A stretch of DNA of 64,000 bases from Pegea sp. RAD2-039 (lineage: Eukaryota > Chordata > Thaliacea > Salpida > Salpidae). Where the stretch lies: the NCBI GenBank assembly GCA_034620365.1, contig JAQGEQ010000380.1, positions 1,240,001-1,304,000 of the forward strand, written 5' to 3'. Position numbers and translations under genes: made by a program. A model generated the notes under the pieces. It worked only from the letters and a program-made list of their open reading frames with translations, ran no database searches and had not been told where the DNA came from. Positions 24,690-37,800 of the stretch are shown piece by piece; the first letter of the stretch is position 1, and every line of letters begins with the position of its first letter.

Positions 24690-27410
24690 ATATAAAGTAT
24701 TATTTAAGTGTTGTAATTCTTAATGTTAGAAAATAAACTTATCCTTAAAACTGATATACAAATGATAAATCTAGAATGAATCTAAATAACTTGTTGCCAT
24801 AAAAACAATTTCTTTATAGACTCAAAGTCATGTAAAACATATAGAATATACATCAATAAGAAAAAATTAATTCATACAAGTAAAAAATAAAATATTAATA
24901 AATATATAATTCAAGAATTTAGCCAACACCTTCAGTTCAAGTCTAATAAGAAAAATAGAAAGAAGAAAAAAAGAAGTAATGGCAATAAGTATTTTAAATA
25001 TAATTAATAACATCTAAAAATAATGGTTAAACAGATAAATACTTTTTTTTATCTTTTTTTTTATCAAAACAAAATAACTAGATGATATTTGAGATAACAT
25101 TAAAATGTTTAAATTATTGTTTAGATCATAAATTCCACCTTAAGCTTATAGTATCTTAAAGTTTTTTTATTTCTAATAAAATAAGTTTAATAATCATTAT
25201 AATAATACAATAACAGATAAAAATGTTGGTAAATTATTAACAGTTAATCATAAAGTGCCTAAGTACTTTTCAAACGTTAAAAATTTGAACGTTATTTTGA
25301 ATAATAAGATGTTCGTCATTGTTGCTAAGACAAAACTGGTGGAGGGTTTACATACTTAATATGTGATTTTAGATCAAAAAGGTTTAAAACTTTATTAGAT
25401 AGTTGTAAAAATAATAACGATGTACTATCAAAATAATTATTAAATTTCTTACTTAATTATTTAAAAACCAGAAAATAATAATGTTATTATATAATATAAT
25501 CTATTTTTTATTGCGATATATTTGAAATTATTAGCTAGTAAATCAAGAAAAAAAAGTACTTTATAAACAATAGCAGTAGTCTTTATAAATGATTCAATTT
25601 TTAAAAGTATGGCTTAAAAAACCTACTATAAGCCTTATATTATCTTACTATTATCTTATAAACCATGGTTTTCAAAAATGTATATCGCTTATAAAAATAA
25701 GTAATATATAATTATACAATATGGTATAAAAGTATAAAATCATTTGATTACCAAATAAATACAAGTTAGAAGATTTTTGTTCCAATAACGCTTATAAGAT
25801 TTTTTAGACCAAAGATTATTTTAACAATATTATAATCTTAATGAATAACTGCATCTTATGATATAAGAAAACAATTAATAAGAACAAAATCAAATTAACG
25901 ATGTATCTGAACTTCTAAGACTAAGAAGTTTCATTTATCTTTACAACTTTTTCGATTGAATAATGAAATATGAGTAGAAACAGTGAAATGACTAGATAGT
26001 AGATTATTATCGACTTGTGTCATGTATTATTTGCTATTCACACATAAAGCAAGTGCATCTGTAAATGCAAAATAAATTAAATAAGAGTTTATTAGAATAA
26101 AATATTGTTTGCTACTCAATATTTTTCGATGAAACATGTATTATATTTAGGATTACTAAACTATCTCAGATATTTTTTAAAAGTTAAATGTTTATAACTA
26201 TCTACCTGAGTAAAGAAAATTGTGCAAAAAAAAGCAAACCATTACACAAGCGTTAATAAAAAATAAATTACTTTTTTTCGAAATGCTAGAGTTCTGTAAG
26301 TGAAAGAAGTATGCAGGACTTTATGCTGCAATAAGTACAAATTACTTTTTTATATCATAAGCAACTTACTTTAAATGTATAAAATTGTTTTTTTTTAAAC
26401 AAAAGTTGCAAATGAATTATTCGTGTAAAAATAACAGAATGTTTAAACAATTTATATTTTAAGGTGCTTCAAAAACTTTAGTTTCATTAAAAAATCATAG
26501 AACATAATTGTTAAAAATAATTGATTTTTACAAAAATGGTAATCTACTGGGATCAAATTAAAATTAAATTTATTATTCAACTTCTTTAAATAACATAATA
26601 GGTAAAAGTTTGTACTAACACAAATTAAATTTGAAATTTTTTGGTAAAATTGTTATTGGTTATTAATTCATGAAAAGAATTAAATTAATCTTTCACTAAT
26701 GCCTATATAATGTAAAAATACATACTAAGGTTTATCAAGTTTTAAATTCTATGAATTAATCTTAAATTGAAAACAAAATAATTCAGCACAATTTTAAAAT
26801 TAATTTAAAATAATTTAAGAAGATAAGAAAAGCCTTGCAAGCAAGACTAAAGATAGTTCAACATTAGAAACTATTCTATTTATATCCTGACTAAAACTAC
26901 ATATATATTTATTTATTAAATTTTCTTTAATTGAACCTAATTAGTAAATAGAAGGTAACTATTTGTATGAATCAAAAAATTTGTAAAAATGAAATAAATA
27001 AAAGGTGGTTGCTTTATGCTTTCAGATTTCTAACTTTAACGATTTTAACTTTCGGCTCAATTCAACTTCATGAATAATTCAGAGAAACGTCGAACACATA
27101 TGGCCCTCACTTTTTTTCAAATTGTTGCTGAAGCTAGCAGATGCTACAAATTATATTGCTTTGTTACCGAAAAGTTTATAGATAGAAAGACTTAGAATAG
27201 TTTTTTTCTGATTGTGCTAAGAGTTTAATTTGCTTATTTTTATGAATATTTTAATTTTTTTTAAATTATAAGTTTTGATGTTGTATGAAATTATACAATT
27301 GAATAAAAAAGATGACATTTTTATGCAATAATGTTTTTTGAAATTTATTTACACTTTTTGAAATCTATATTTGTATACGATGTGTATTATCTAAATAGTA
27401 AAATTTGAAA
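24481..27410. other. AT-rich intergenic stretch
   Basis: About 2.9 kb without a supportable exon. It starts with the MEIG1 5' flank and contains a (TTTA)n microsatellite at 24655-24687. If the eMIC gene downstream has more 5' exons, they could be hidden here, but none was identified. Confidence 0.55.
24655..24687. repeat. (TTTA)n microsatellite
   Basis: About eight uninterrupted copies of TTTA. LINE copies in this window carry similar (AATA)n tails, so it could be the relic of such a tail, although no adjacent LINE sequence is recognised. Confidence 0.85.
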
Positions 27411-29770
27411 ATGACAATTCAACCAAACAAAAGAGACTCCACACTATCCAGCAGGTTTTTCGAGCTTGTTTCTTTATATTTTAAAGAAATACTTATTTTT
27501 TAACTCTCTGCAATAATCAATATTATTCATTTTTCGTCATAACTATGTTTATTTATTTGGTAAAAAGCCTCACAAGCAAAGTTTATAGTTTATTTATTGG
27601 TAGAAATATTTATCAGATGTTCTAATGAAAGTAGATAATGCTTCAATAGATTTTAGTTTAAAAAGTATTTAGCAAACGTCAATATGTAATGGTGAAAAAT
27701 AAAACTCTTTTAAACTTTAATCATATCATATCTATCTTCAGATAAGTGAATAAACTTTAATAATAATAAGCTTTCAAATTAAGAATTAATTTTAAAACAC
27801 TTTCTTAATTTTTATGCATTAAACTGCATACAAATAAATGGATCATGATTAGTTGAAAATAAAAAGTTTTTGTTTGCTATGCAGCAGAAAACAATATCCG
27901 TTACCTGATCTTTAAGAGTAAGCCCTCAATAATCTAGTCATATGCATCAAAGTATACTTACATTATTGGGGCATTAAAGATTTTTTTCCATCTCTTGTCA
28001 AATACTCTAAGATACAAACTTTGCTTTACTGAATGGTTTTCATTTGTCATATAGAAGTCCTTTACAAGCCGTTGTACACATTTTTGAACCTAGTTGTAGT
28101 TCTATTCAATTAATAGAGAAGCTATACTGTTATTGATTTTGAATTCTCATTTTGATCAACAAGGCTTTTATGAATTTTTACACATAATTTGATATTGATA
28201 TTAAAGTTTGATATTTTACTTAAAAGACAAAAAGAAGTTTTTGTATTACAGACTCAATATGATCACAAAGATTAAAAAAGTTGCTTAAAGCATGAAATTA
28301 TCCAACTATACAAAATGGCTTTTTATTATAGTAATCCGTGAGATATCTTAAAAAAGAGAATGTAAAGCAAAAATATAATAAATCATCTTTTACGAGAAAA
28401 ATGCTTTTTCTCGTTTATTAATGAATAAAGCCATAAAGGTTAACTGAAAGTGATGAGACAACGTTTTGTTTAACTTCAATTGCTTAATGTAGGGTCAGCT
28501 ACAACAGCTCGTTGTACGTAAGCAGTTCACAGTTTGACCCTTGACTGACTTGCTTTATTACTCTGGTCCTTTCTCAGATACTTCTCCAAGAATATTAATT
28601 TCTTTAAAAAGATTATTATAGTATTATTACTGAACTAACGGTAGTGACTAGATGAAAATTTCATTTTCATCTACCTTTATTAAAAGCATATTTTTAAATT
28701 GACAGAACATCAACTAAAAAAAGATCACGTAAAAATTCAAAATGTTGTCAAAAGTGCCGAAAAAGAAGAGAAGTAAACATCTTTTTGAGATCATTGTCTA
28801 ATACTTCCCTTAATCATTAATTAAAAGAACATTTTTAGAATTATTGCTGGATGATCTAATTTTTTTTATTATGATACAGAAAAAGCTTGAGAAAAAACGT
28901 GAAAAAATGAACAATTGTACAAAAGCAGGGAGCAGGTAACATCATCCACAGAGTTTAGATAGAAGTGTTTGAAGCTGCTTATTTTTACAGATCAAGGTCT
29001 CGATCCTGGACACCATTTCGAGAACGCTCTCGAAGCATTTCAATACCGATAGATCCAAATAGAACATCTCCATCTTTTCTTGAAGTTCGTCGAATTACAA
29101 GGTTGGTAAAGTGACAACATCTGTTTTAACTTTGTGATTTTCAGGTTTTTGTTCTTTAATTTGTAAGATATTTTTTATGAGTTTGAAATAATCTATTTAG
29201 ATTTATCTTTTTATTAGTGATTGCAACCATTTTCATGTGATCTCATTTTCTAATGTGTATGACCCCCAAAAATAGTACAAATTAAATAAAAATTCAATCT
29301 ACTCTTTATGATAAGTGATCATTTAAGCTACCAGTTTGATCTTGATTATCAAGATTGTGATAAAAAGTTTGAAATCTCTCATACTTTGACTCCAAGCTTA
29401 AAAGTAATAAATAAAAATCATTAAAGATGATTGTGTTTAATGTGGAGTTATAAATTTGAATTATTAAATCTTAAATTTATTATTAAACTAACAAAACTAG
29501 TTGCTTAATGTTTAAAATAAATTTAGAAAATACTTAAAAAGTCATCATCAAAATCATTTACGAATCTCATAACAATTTGTGATTAGAAGTAATAGTTTTA
29601 ATAAAATTAAAAAAAAACTTTAAATATCGTTAAACAGTTGTAATTTGTTGCCTGTAGATTGCCCTATTCAAGTTAGAAATTAACATTGTTTTTTTACGCG
29701 CAGTGCTCGTAAGCTTCCTATTCCATACCGACGAAAATGGACTAGTGACGAAAATTCCGAAGAAAATTAA
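27411..29770 (+). CDS. eMIC-domain protein (Srrm234 / SRRM3-SRRM4 type), compact
   Basis: The eMIC (enhancer of microexons) domain of SRRM3/SRRM4/Srrm234 promotes inclusion of very short, mostly neuronal exons by acting with early spliceosome factors. Exons are 27411-27454 (ATG), 28706-28772, 28880-28935, 28991-29101 and 29704-29770, all phase-consistent, giving 114 residues. The C-terminus reads SRSRSWTPFRERSRS, then SPSFLEVRRITSARKLPIPY (exon junction inside RITS), close to the vertebrate SPSFMEPRRITSARKRPIPY core. Before it is a short Lys/Arg-rich region (KKRSRKNSK, KLEKKREK) with CCQKC. AATAAA follows at 29780. The first exon is tiny and assigned only by its ATG and matching phase. Srrm234 genes usually have an N-terminal Cwf21 domain, not seen here, so either upstream exons are missing or this is a stand-alone eMIC gene. 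The eMIC call is strong; the 5' end is weak. Confidence 0.82.
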
Positions 29771-30561
29771 TCTCACTTAAATAAAGCTTTAATCTCTTCA
29801 CTAGTCATCTTAAGATCAATTTTGTATCTTTATCACTTTTTATGAACATCAAATTTTTTAAATTTGAAGATTTTTTTCAATACCATTATTAAATGTTTCG
29901 ATTTTGTTATGTGCCGTGTTTACATTTTTTATTTGTTTGCTTAAAAAAAAAATCTTGTAATAAAATATATAATAAAATTGAATGAAATTATAATAACTTT
30001 TTTCGTTTATAGTCTTTTTTAAATTTAAAATTACTTCAATTAAAATATAGAATTCAAAATACTCATAAAGTGAAAATATTTGAAATGAAAATTCAACTTT
30101 TAGTTGATAAATAAATCTCTACTAAACCAGTTATTCTTGATTGACAAGTTAATCAGCTAAAAGAGAAATTTTCACATTTTATTTAAAACTTTTCTAAATA
30201 AGTACTTATTTCAAATCTACAAGATGACTACTAGTTCAAATTTTAGTCACATCTATGTCTCATATCTTTTCTACTTCAACTGTATAAACCGCTGGTTTTT
30301 TAATCTGTCCAAACAAATTATCGATCTTTTGATTTTTGTTGTATTTGATGAAGGCTTGCATGGAGTAGTACAAGCTACAAGCAGTCATTTAGTTTTGCAG
30401 CAAAATGTAGAAAGAAGAAATTGCAAAAGTTTAACTCAATAAGAAAAAGTAGAAAAATAAAAAGTGAAATATTGAAGTCACAAAAATAAAAGGTTTTCAA
30501 CGACATGTAATGAATATAGCTTTTACAAAAGACAAATTTGAAGAACATTTTAGAATAGAAG
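29771..30561. other. 3' flank of the eMIC gene and intergenic DNA
   Basis: AATAAA at 29780-29785 lies right after the eMIC stop. A 72-codon + strand frame at 30224-30442 (starting MTTSSNFSHIYVSYLFYFNC) has no recognised homology and no clear partner exon; I do not call it a gene. Confidence 0.5.
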
Positions 30562-32329
30562 TTATTTTTGTATCAACTTTATCAGCTTTGCTTTATTTTT
30601 TGATTTTAACATTTTTGCACAAAATAGCATCACAACAAAAAGAATTTTCCATTTTTTCGTTTTACTTTTTTCTTTCTTTTTTTTTACAACGTATGTTTGA
30701 TTGTTAGTTATTAATAAATGTAAGTAGTCCTTCCAATTCAAATCATACTCAGTTTTCTTGCACAAAGACATACTATCGATTACAAAAGAAGATTTATCCA
30801 TTGGGCATCCTCCCCTAGGCTGAGACACAAACTTGCAAATGAAATACTTTCCAGATTCAAAATGAAAAACAGCTTCGGGTACAAAAGGTGATGAAAAATG
30901 AGGAATTAAAGAAGAGATGAATGTAAACTGCCATAAAGATCGATGAAAATTAGCGTTGTTACGAGTTATACTGAGAGCAAACCAACAAGAGTTATTAGCA
31001 GTGTTGTTGTGACTTTGCTTTTCATTGGAGGAATCAGCATAGTTAAAAGTCTTTAAGACACACAAATCTTTTTTTAAATGATTATCTTTACTAAGTTTCA
31101 AATACAAAATGAAAGGTTTAGTGGTGGTCATGGGAAAAGGTAAAGAAGAGAAAAGTATTAAAGAGTTTTCAGAATCTATTAAACACTTTTCAGCAATAGA
31201 GTAAATAAAACAAAGTTGAATATGAGTATTTGTAAGAGAAGTGACTTGTAGTTTGTTACTTGGCAACAAAACTTTATCAGATGATTCTTTTATCTATTAA
31301 AGAATTAAATCAAATATTATTAAAAGGCGAAATTGTTTTAAATAAAAGCTGAGAAATAAGTATAAGGCATTTTGAACTTTCAAATAATATTACATTGACC
31401 AATTAAACCAACTTTTAAACTTAATAATCAGATTTAAGATAACTTCTGATCACAAAAAAACAACATTTTTACTTTAAAGTAATCAAGATTATTAATTTAA
31501 CATTTTAGACCCACATTAATTTCTAAAAGATCATTATTATCATTTTAAATCTAATTTTGTATTTACTTAGCAATGTTTATTTATTTCCTTATAAATTCAT
31601 TTTTAAGTTATCCTTATTATTTACAAATAAAAAAAAGTTTTGAAATTATAATTTAAATATAATCCTTAAATTACTTGATAATCACAATTCGAAGCATCCA
31701 GAAGAAAAGATGAAGAACTTGAATTATCTTTAGAAAAAGTATCCTTTAGACATGATTTAACAAGCTGAGAGCATTCCAAAGTAATTATTTGTTTATTAGG
31801 ATCAACATCAGGTTCTAAACTTCCTTCTTGTGGATTCTTTTCATTAAATGATAATAAAATCTGAAAGTTTAATATAACTTAAGACTTTTACATAAAAAAT
31901 TATAAAACTTTTTTCAAAAGAGCGAAAATTTGATCACAATAAAATATTTATAGTGAAAACTTGTTTTAATTATAAATATTTCACCTTAGTAGTATTATGA
32001 AATTTGTGATATAACTGTGATGACCAAGCTCTTAAAAAGAAGTCTTCAATATCATTTAATTTTCTTGAAACATATCTCTATTAAGAAAAATATATAATTA
32101 TAATTTGTAGAAAATTAGCAAAATTAGAAAGTAGATAATTGGAAGAGATATTTTTACCTTAGCAACAGATTGTGGAATTATTGCGTTGGCTAAAGGTGTT
32201 AGAAATTTATTCTGAATCATTTTAAAGCTACTATCAATTTTTGCTAAAGATAAGAAAGTCTCCAAGTTTGTAATTAATTCCATTTTGCCCCAAGATGTAA
32301 TTAATCTTCTTGGCAAAATCATTTTAACA
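30562..32329 (-). CDS. Unrecognised multi-exon gene
   Basis: Four minus-strand exons splice in phase: 32329-32158 (ATG at 32322), 32077-31985, 31860-31675 and 31293-30562, giving about 391 residues from the internal ATG. All introns are short (80-380 bases) with good GT-AG sites. Exon 1 includes RRLITSWGKMELITNLETFL, exon 2 the motif FFLRAWSSQLYHKFHNTTK, and exon 3 is Ser/Asp-rich. The large last exon has alternating hydrophobic stretches (SLWQFTFISSLIPHFSSPFV, FHFESGKYFICKFVSQPRGG) suggestive of a beta-rich fold. It ends with a Lys-rich tail followed by a hydrophobic stretch and a second Lys run. No signal peptide is evident. I do not recognise the family and assign no function. Exon 1 begins one base before a codon, so an upstream exon ending in phase 2 may exist. 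Confidence 0.6.
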
Positions 32330-32553
32330 CTAAAATGTTTCCTTCAAAAAATTATTAAATATTGAAATTAAAAAAAAGTTAAAGAATTTTTATGCAGAGT
32401 TATAAGAATTTTAACCAAAAAAATCCCAATTACTTGATCAATTCTACTGTATGAATTATATGAATTAATAATAATTGTATGAATTTAACTGTTGTGAAAA
32501 ATTGAATAAAATTTAGTGTATACAAATGATAATTTTATAAAATAAAAAAAAAA

Positions 32554-32931
32554 TCACATAGTATGTAAGAATACAATTTGCAACAAAAATAGGTTTTCAT
32601 GAACTTCAATAATATTTTTATTCATGAACAAAATAAATAAATAAATAACATTATATAACAATAAAAAAACTTCATAAGTAAATATTATATGAAATAATTC
32701 TAAGAAATAAACCTTTTTGATAAGCCTCTCTTTAGATTTATCACATAAATAACTTTTTACGTTTATGTAACTATAGCATAATTTTCTTAAAATACAACAC
32801 AGAGTAAACTTATTTCTATCCAATGAGAGAGCAGCTTTGAATGAAAAAGTTCTAATGTTATGCGTAGTATTTGATAACAAAAAGGGTGGTGTGATAGTAC
32901 CGTGATTTTGTTTGCGATATAATGGCTTCAA
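32554..32931 (-). CDS. Possible 5' exon or separate small ORF, unrecognised
   Basis: A minus-strand frame begins MKPLYRKQNHGTITPPFLLS at 32931. It looks coding (Pro, Arg, Cys, Ser and Leu mixed) for about 73 codons as far as a donor-like aaaaag|gtttat near 32713. That donor is phase 0, whereas the next exon downstream (32329) needs phase 2, so it does not join cleanly to the unrecognised gene. It may be a separate gene or a chance frame. Confidence 0.25.
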   Translation of the reverse strand: MKPLYRKQNHGTITPPFLLSNTTHNIRTFSFKAALSLDRNKFTLCCILRKLCYSYINVKSYLCDKSKERLIKKVYFLELFHIIFTYEVFLLLYNVIYLFILFMNKNIIEVHENLFLLQIVFLHTM

Positions 32932-33656
32932 ACTGATTTTACTTTCTCAATACTTTTTAAGATAATATACTAATTTTATAAAAATAAATTTTGATTAAAT
33001 AATGGAAAATGATTGAAAATTTAAAAATTATATTGTATTTTTCCTAAGTTATTTTACAAGAGTAAACACTTTTTGTCAAATGTTATACTGAACAAAACAA
33101 CCTCTAATCATAAGATCTTTATAAATGTTATAAAAATAACATGCATTCAGAAATGTTTAGAACTTAAATCATATCTATTTAAGATTTTACTTTCTCGTGA
33201 TTAGATTTACTAGAAAGAGCTTAACAACTTTTATTGAAAAATGTTTAAAAGTGTTCTACTTAAAAACATATACTTTACCACTACTCGAAAATTAGGACTT
33301 TAAATCTGATTCCGAATCGGTTTGATATCTAATTGAAACTTTTAAATTTAAATTATAAAGAGCTTTTTTATTTATACAGCCTTTATTTATAATTAAGTTA
33401 TTTCTGTTTTTGTAGTGGTCTTAACTTTTTAAATTGCTTTTAATTCCGTTTATGCTTATTCTCTGATAACATAATTTTTTCTAGTTAAAAGTGCTTTGAA
33501 AGAAACAAACCGATAGGAATCTTAAACAAGAAAGTAGAAATGATGACGAACCCTAATTACAAGACATATTTATCTAAAGTAATTTTTGGGATTTCAAGCA
33601 TTTTATAAACTTAATGTATCTTTTGAAACAAACGATTTTGAAAATCACTTACCTAC

Positions 33657-33845
33657 TTATTTATTTATTGTTTTTCTTGTTTTTATAACAATAATACAAA
33701 GGAGGGTGCCTGAAAAGAGCACCTCTCGCTAAAACACATTCTCACAAATAATATCTATTAAGTTAGAAAAACAGAAAATAAAAGATGTAACATATGGCAT
33801 TTCAGTAGTCCTCAAAGCATATAACAGTGAACATAGATTGTTAAT
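33657..33845 (-). mobile_element. 3' end of a LINE, minus orientation
   Basis: On the minus strand this reads as the 3' untranslated end of the LINE family also found at 50.6-51.4 kb. It runs from ttcactgttatatgctttga through agcgagaggtgctcttttca and the GGCACCCTCC block to an (AATA)n tail. Only the last 190 bases are present, a typical 5'-truncated insertion. Confidence 0.75.
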
Positions 33846-34813
33846 AATATATATATGGTATTTAGAAAAAAGTTATTCGGTGGATGACATTGTGGCCTTT
33901 TAAAATAAAACCAAAAACTTGTAAAACGTTTTTTTATTTATTTATTTAATCTATCACAAGCTTCTTGCAACTCAATCAGTTAAAAGTTAGACGAAGCCAT
34001 CTAAAAAGACTGTGATGAAGTGGTCAAGTAGAAAAATATTCAAGTTATCTTTGATTGTTATTCGTGTTATCTATAATTGACTGTGGCTTCATAGAAAAGA
34101 TTAAAAACTGAAGAATAAGAAGAATTTATATCTACATGCTAGTTTGTAAGCTTTAAAGTACTGAAACTCTTATTTATTAGGTGACGACGAGAAAGTTTTT
34201 TAAAGTATTAATAAAAAACGTTACTTTCTAGTTGTGAAACAGTCTATATAGATTCACTAGGTGTCAGACACAGTTTAAAAAGCCATATCTGAATGCAATA
34301 CCAAGATGATGAGGACATTGTAAACTATCTAAGAAGTTATGTAGACTCTGATACAGGGTAGTAATTGAAAGAATTAATTATTTGCGACTAACTTTTCAAA
34401 AAATTAATTGAATTGCTTTTATCAATGATGTTGTTGATTAGAAATAAACCTAAACATGATTTAACAGTTTTTAAGCTAGCAATGGAATATTATCAATTAA
34501 TGACAAACGTTTAATAGTTAAGTTTATTTTCAAGTCGATTAAACAACATAAGTTTTTACTATGACTGAAAAGATACCTATTGAAAAGAATTTGATGAAAA
34601 AATTTTCATAGAAGGCAGTGTTCAAGAGAAGCACTTTATTTTTACTTTCATTAAAAGTGAATTATTCTTCTATAAATAGATTATAATCATGTTTACAAAC
34701 ATCAAAAATTCCACCAATAAATTGGATGCTTGTTTGAACTGCATATGATGTTGATAATGAATCCCAGAGATCAAATTGGTCAAGAAAACTAAAGATCAAG
34801 TTAATTATGTGTC
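33846..34813. other. Intergenic DNA downstream of the RASSF gene
   Basis: No exon or further repeat is recognised. It probably contains the RASSF 3' untranslated region on the minus strand. Confidence 0.55.
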
Positions 34814-37800
34814 TTATCTTTCTTCTTTGGTTGTCAGTTTGGCTTCGCGCAAATATTTTCGAATCATTCGTCCGTAGAAATCAAATCTAGTCAAAAAAGA
34901 TTTAATCTAGGTATTGTAATGATTATTCAACTAAAAAATTAAGTTTTAAATAAAACAAGTTAACACTAAATGATTTTTTAAATGTATAATATTTATGTTT
35001 AATGTTTTCTACGAAAATAAACACAAACTTAATTTGATCAGACAGATATGTTTTAAAAAGATACAAAATTAGACTATGTAAGCAACATATAAGTTTAGTT
35101 TACGTTTTTGCATTTTTCGAATCTTAAACCAATAATATATTTGTTCATAAATACCTTCGTTTCATTCTATTGATTTCTCTTTCTTCTTCTTCATGAAATT
35201 TTGATAAAAACACTCGCAAGATGTTGGGATCTAACTTGATATACTGCGCCACCTTCAGTTAAGTTTTAGAAATCTTATAAAACTAATCAAATGAAACAAG
35301 ATAGATGAAACCAGCAAATCAAAGAACTATTTTTTAATCTCTTTTTACCTCTTGACTAATTTCCTTGTGCATCTTTTTCTCCATAATAAATATTTTTCCT
35401 AATTGCTCGTTGGGACCTACAAGAACCCGAGTAACCAACGGGAACTCGTCTTGTGGCATCTCTCGAAGTTCTATGAATTTTATATTTCAAATGATGCTTT
35501 AAATATTAAGAATTTTGTTTAGTAAAACTAAAGTAATGAATTTTAATATAAATCAATTCTAAAGTAAATTAAAAATGAATTTTTGTTAACAAACCCTGTG
35601 TCTCTTTAACGACATACAATGAAAAGTTGCTAGCTTGGTTTTCAACCCGAAATTTCTTGAAAAGTTTGACTATTACGTCATGTGCGTTGTTAGTGCTCAT
35701 GACACGCACTTTAGTAACAGAGCCATGACTTGGTGTAAACACTGAAGTCTTAAAAGGTTAGTTCTTATTATTATAAATAAACTAGCTGGTGTGACACTTG
35801 TCAAGTCGACTTGATACTTAAACCAAATGCAATTTATCGATTTATTTTTTTACATTCAAATAATTTCCAAGCCTTTAAAGTAATTGTTTAAGAATGTAGT
35901 AAAGAACCAAGACTTTAAAATGACATCACAGCTGTAGTAATCAGGAAAAACTTACAGCTTGGTTGTAGATGTGACCATTAATTGAAGCTCTGTATCTATT
36001 TGAAGCTCTAGTAATTTTCTTTCTCATAACAACACTTCGACCACGAAGCTTAACAGTATTTGAAACATCATTATTGTCCGCTGCATTATCTCCTAAATAG
36101 CCTATTAAAAGCAAACATATTAGATACCATTATTTATTCACTTTTAAGGGAAAGCTTTTATATAAATAAGATGAATTCTAAATTGAAATTTTCAACAATT
36201 GTATGGTTGAATGTTAATGATTTCTACTACCAATAAATTTGTAAAATTTACAATTTTTTTATTTTAAACTTTACATTTTTTGAATAAACTAAATGTGTTC
36301 AGCTAAGCCAGCTAATTATTTTGCAAATAATTGCTAGTTGTAGCATGTTTAGAGTAGGGAACAATTTATAAAAAAAAATTGTTACTCTACTTACAATGCA
36401 ACTTAACTTTATAAATCAAGAACTACTAAAAAACTTTTGACATGCAACAATAAAAAAATTCTTAAAGTAAATCACCACTTGAGTTTATTCATATCTTATA
36501 AAATAAAAAAATATGCAAATTTCAATAGAAAATCTATGATTAATTGGTTTATACAATTTATCAAAATCTCTCTATATTTTCATCTGAAATTATTATTTTC
36601 ATCTGAAATTGTTTTACAAATTTCGCTGAATTACGCCAAATGTAAGAGCAAAACCTGCAGACTTTTCTTTTATCCTCATTGCAGTTCGTCTGACGTCATT
36701 AAGCCGATGACGTGTATTAGCCTGGGTAGACGTATTTTGTTTGCGTAGACTATAATACGAGCCTACTTCAAATGAATTTATTTAGAATTGATTTTTTCAT
36801 GTCTTAATTGATTGAATTTTGAATGATGTTATTAAACGAGAGGGTTAAGTTTTAGTAAAATTAAATCAATTAAGAATTAAAATGTTTTCAAGTACACTGT
36901 GAATTATTGCAAAATTTGTTTGATTAATGAATCAAAGTTACATCTTGAATATTTTAAAACACTCATCAGACAGTTGATTTAAACTCGAATTAATGAAGCT
37001 AATGAATAAGAAAAAGTCAACATGCAAAGAAGTTTTGATTCAAATCATGCTGCTTGTTTAACAGAAAAATTTCATTTCATAAGTAACATAAATATCAAAT
37101 TGTTTATCATTCCAGTACATTGTCTACAACATTTGATAAACATGCAAAAATAAAAGTTCAAAATAAATCTTATTTCATGCTAATTGACTATCAGACGTTA
37201 CAGCAACAGATAGTTTTTGATTTACAATTGAGAATAATTCTTAAACAAAGTTTTACAAACTAAATATATATCTTCAGTAAATACAATTTTAAACTTATTT
37301 ACTCAATAACAATTAATCAGAAAATCTTTAAGAAAATAAAATAGCTGTTTAATAACATTTAATTATGGTTAATGACGTTACCTCTATATGTATAATAGAA
37401 TTTTATTTCACTCAATAGCCTGAGAACCCATTTTAAGGGCTTCAATTTTAACTTATATAAATAACTTACACAATTTAAACAATTTCTAATAAGTAGTATA
37501 TACACCTTTAGATTTATTAAGATTTTTTTTCGATATAATAAAAGACTTTACCTTCCATTTGAGTTTGAACTGAAGTGTCGTTAACCTTGTTTATTCTATA
37601 TAAATATAACAAAGTTATAAATAAACTTGTTTATTTAACAAAAGTCTACCTACCGTTTCGTTCCAACCTTGACATTTTCTATTTTACGACACTGATTGTT
37701 TACATCATCAGCAACCTAAACATAAAGATATTAGTTAGGCTGTTTATAAGTAAAATGTTTAAGATGATGTTGATGGTGCTAATTTCAAATGATCCTAGTT

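Noticed and set aside
28492-28540. GGGTCA and TGACCC as an inverted pair around a GC-richer segment
   Set aside because: A six-base inverted match 37 bases apart is expected by chance, and neither a hairpin nor a receptor half-site arrangement is convincing.
30224-30707. Two + strand open frames near 30.2-30.7 kb
   Set aside because: The second is antisense to the last exon of the minus-strand gene, and the first has low-complexity composition and no partner exon.
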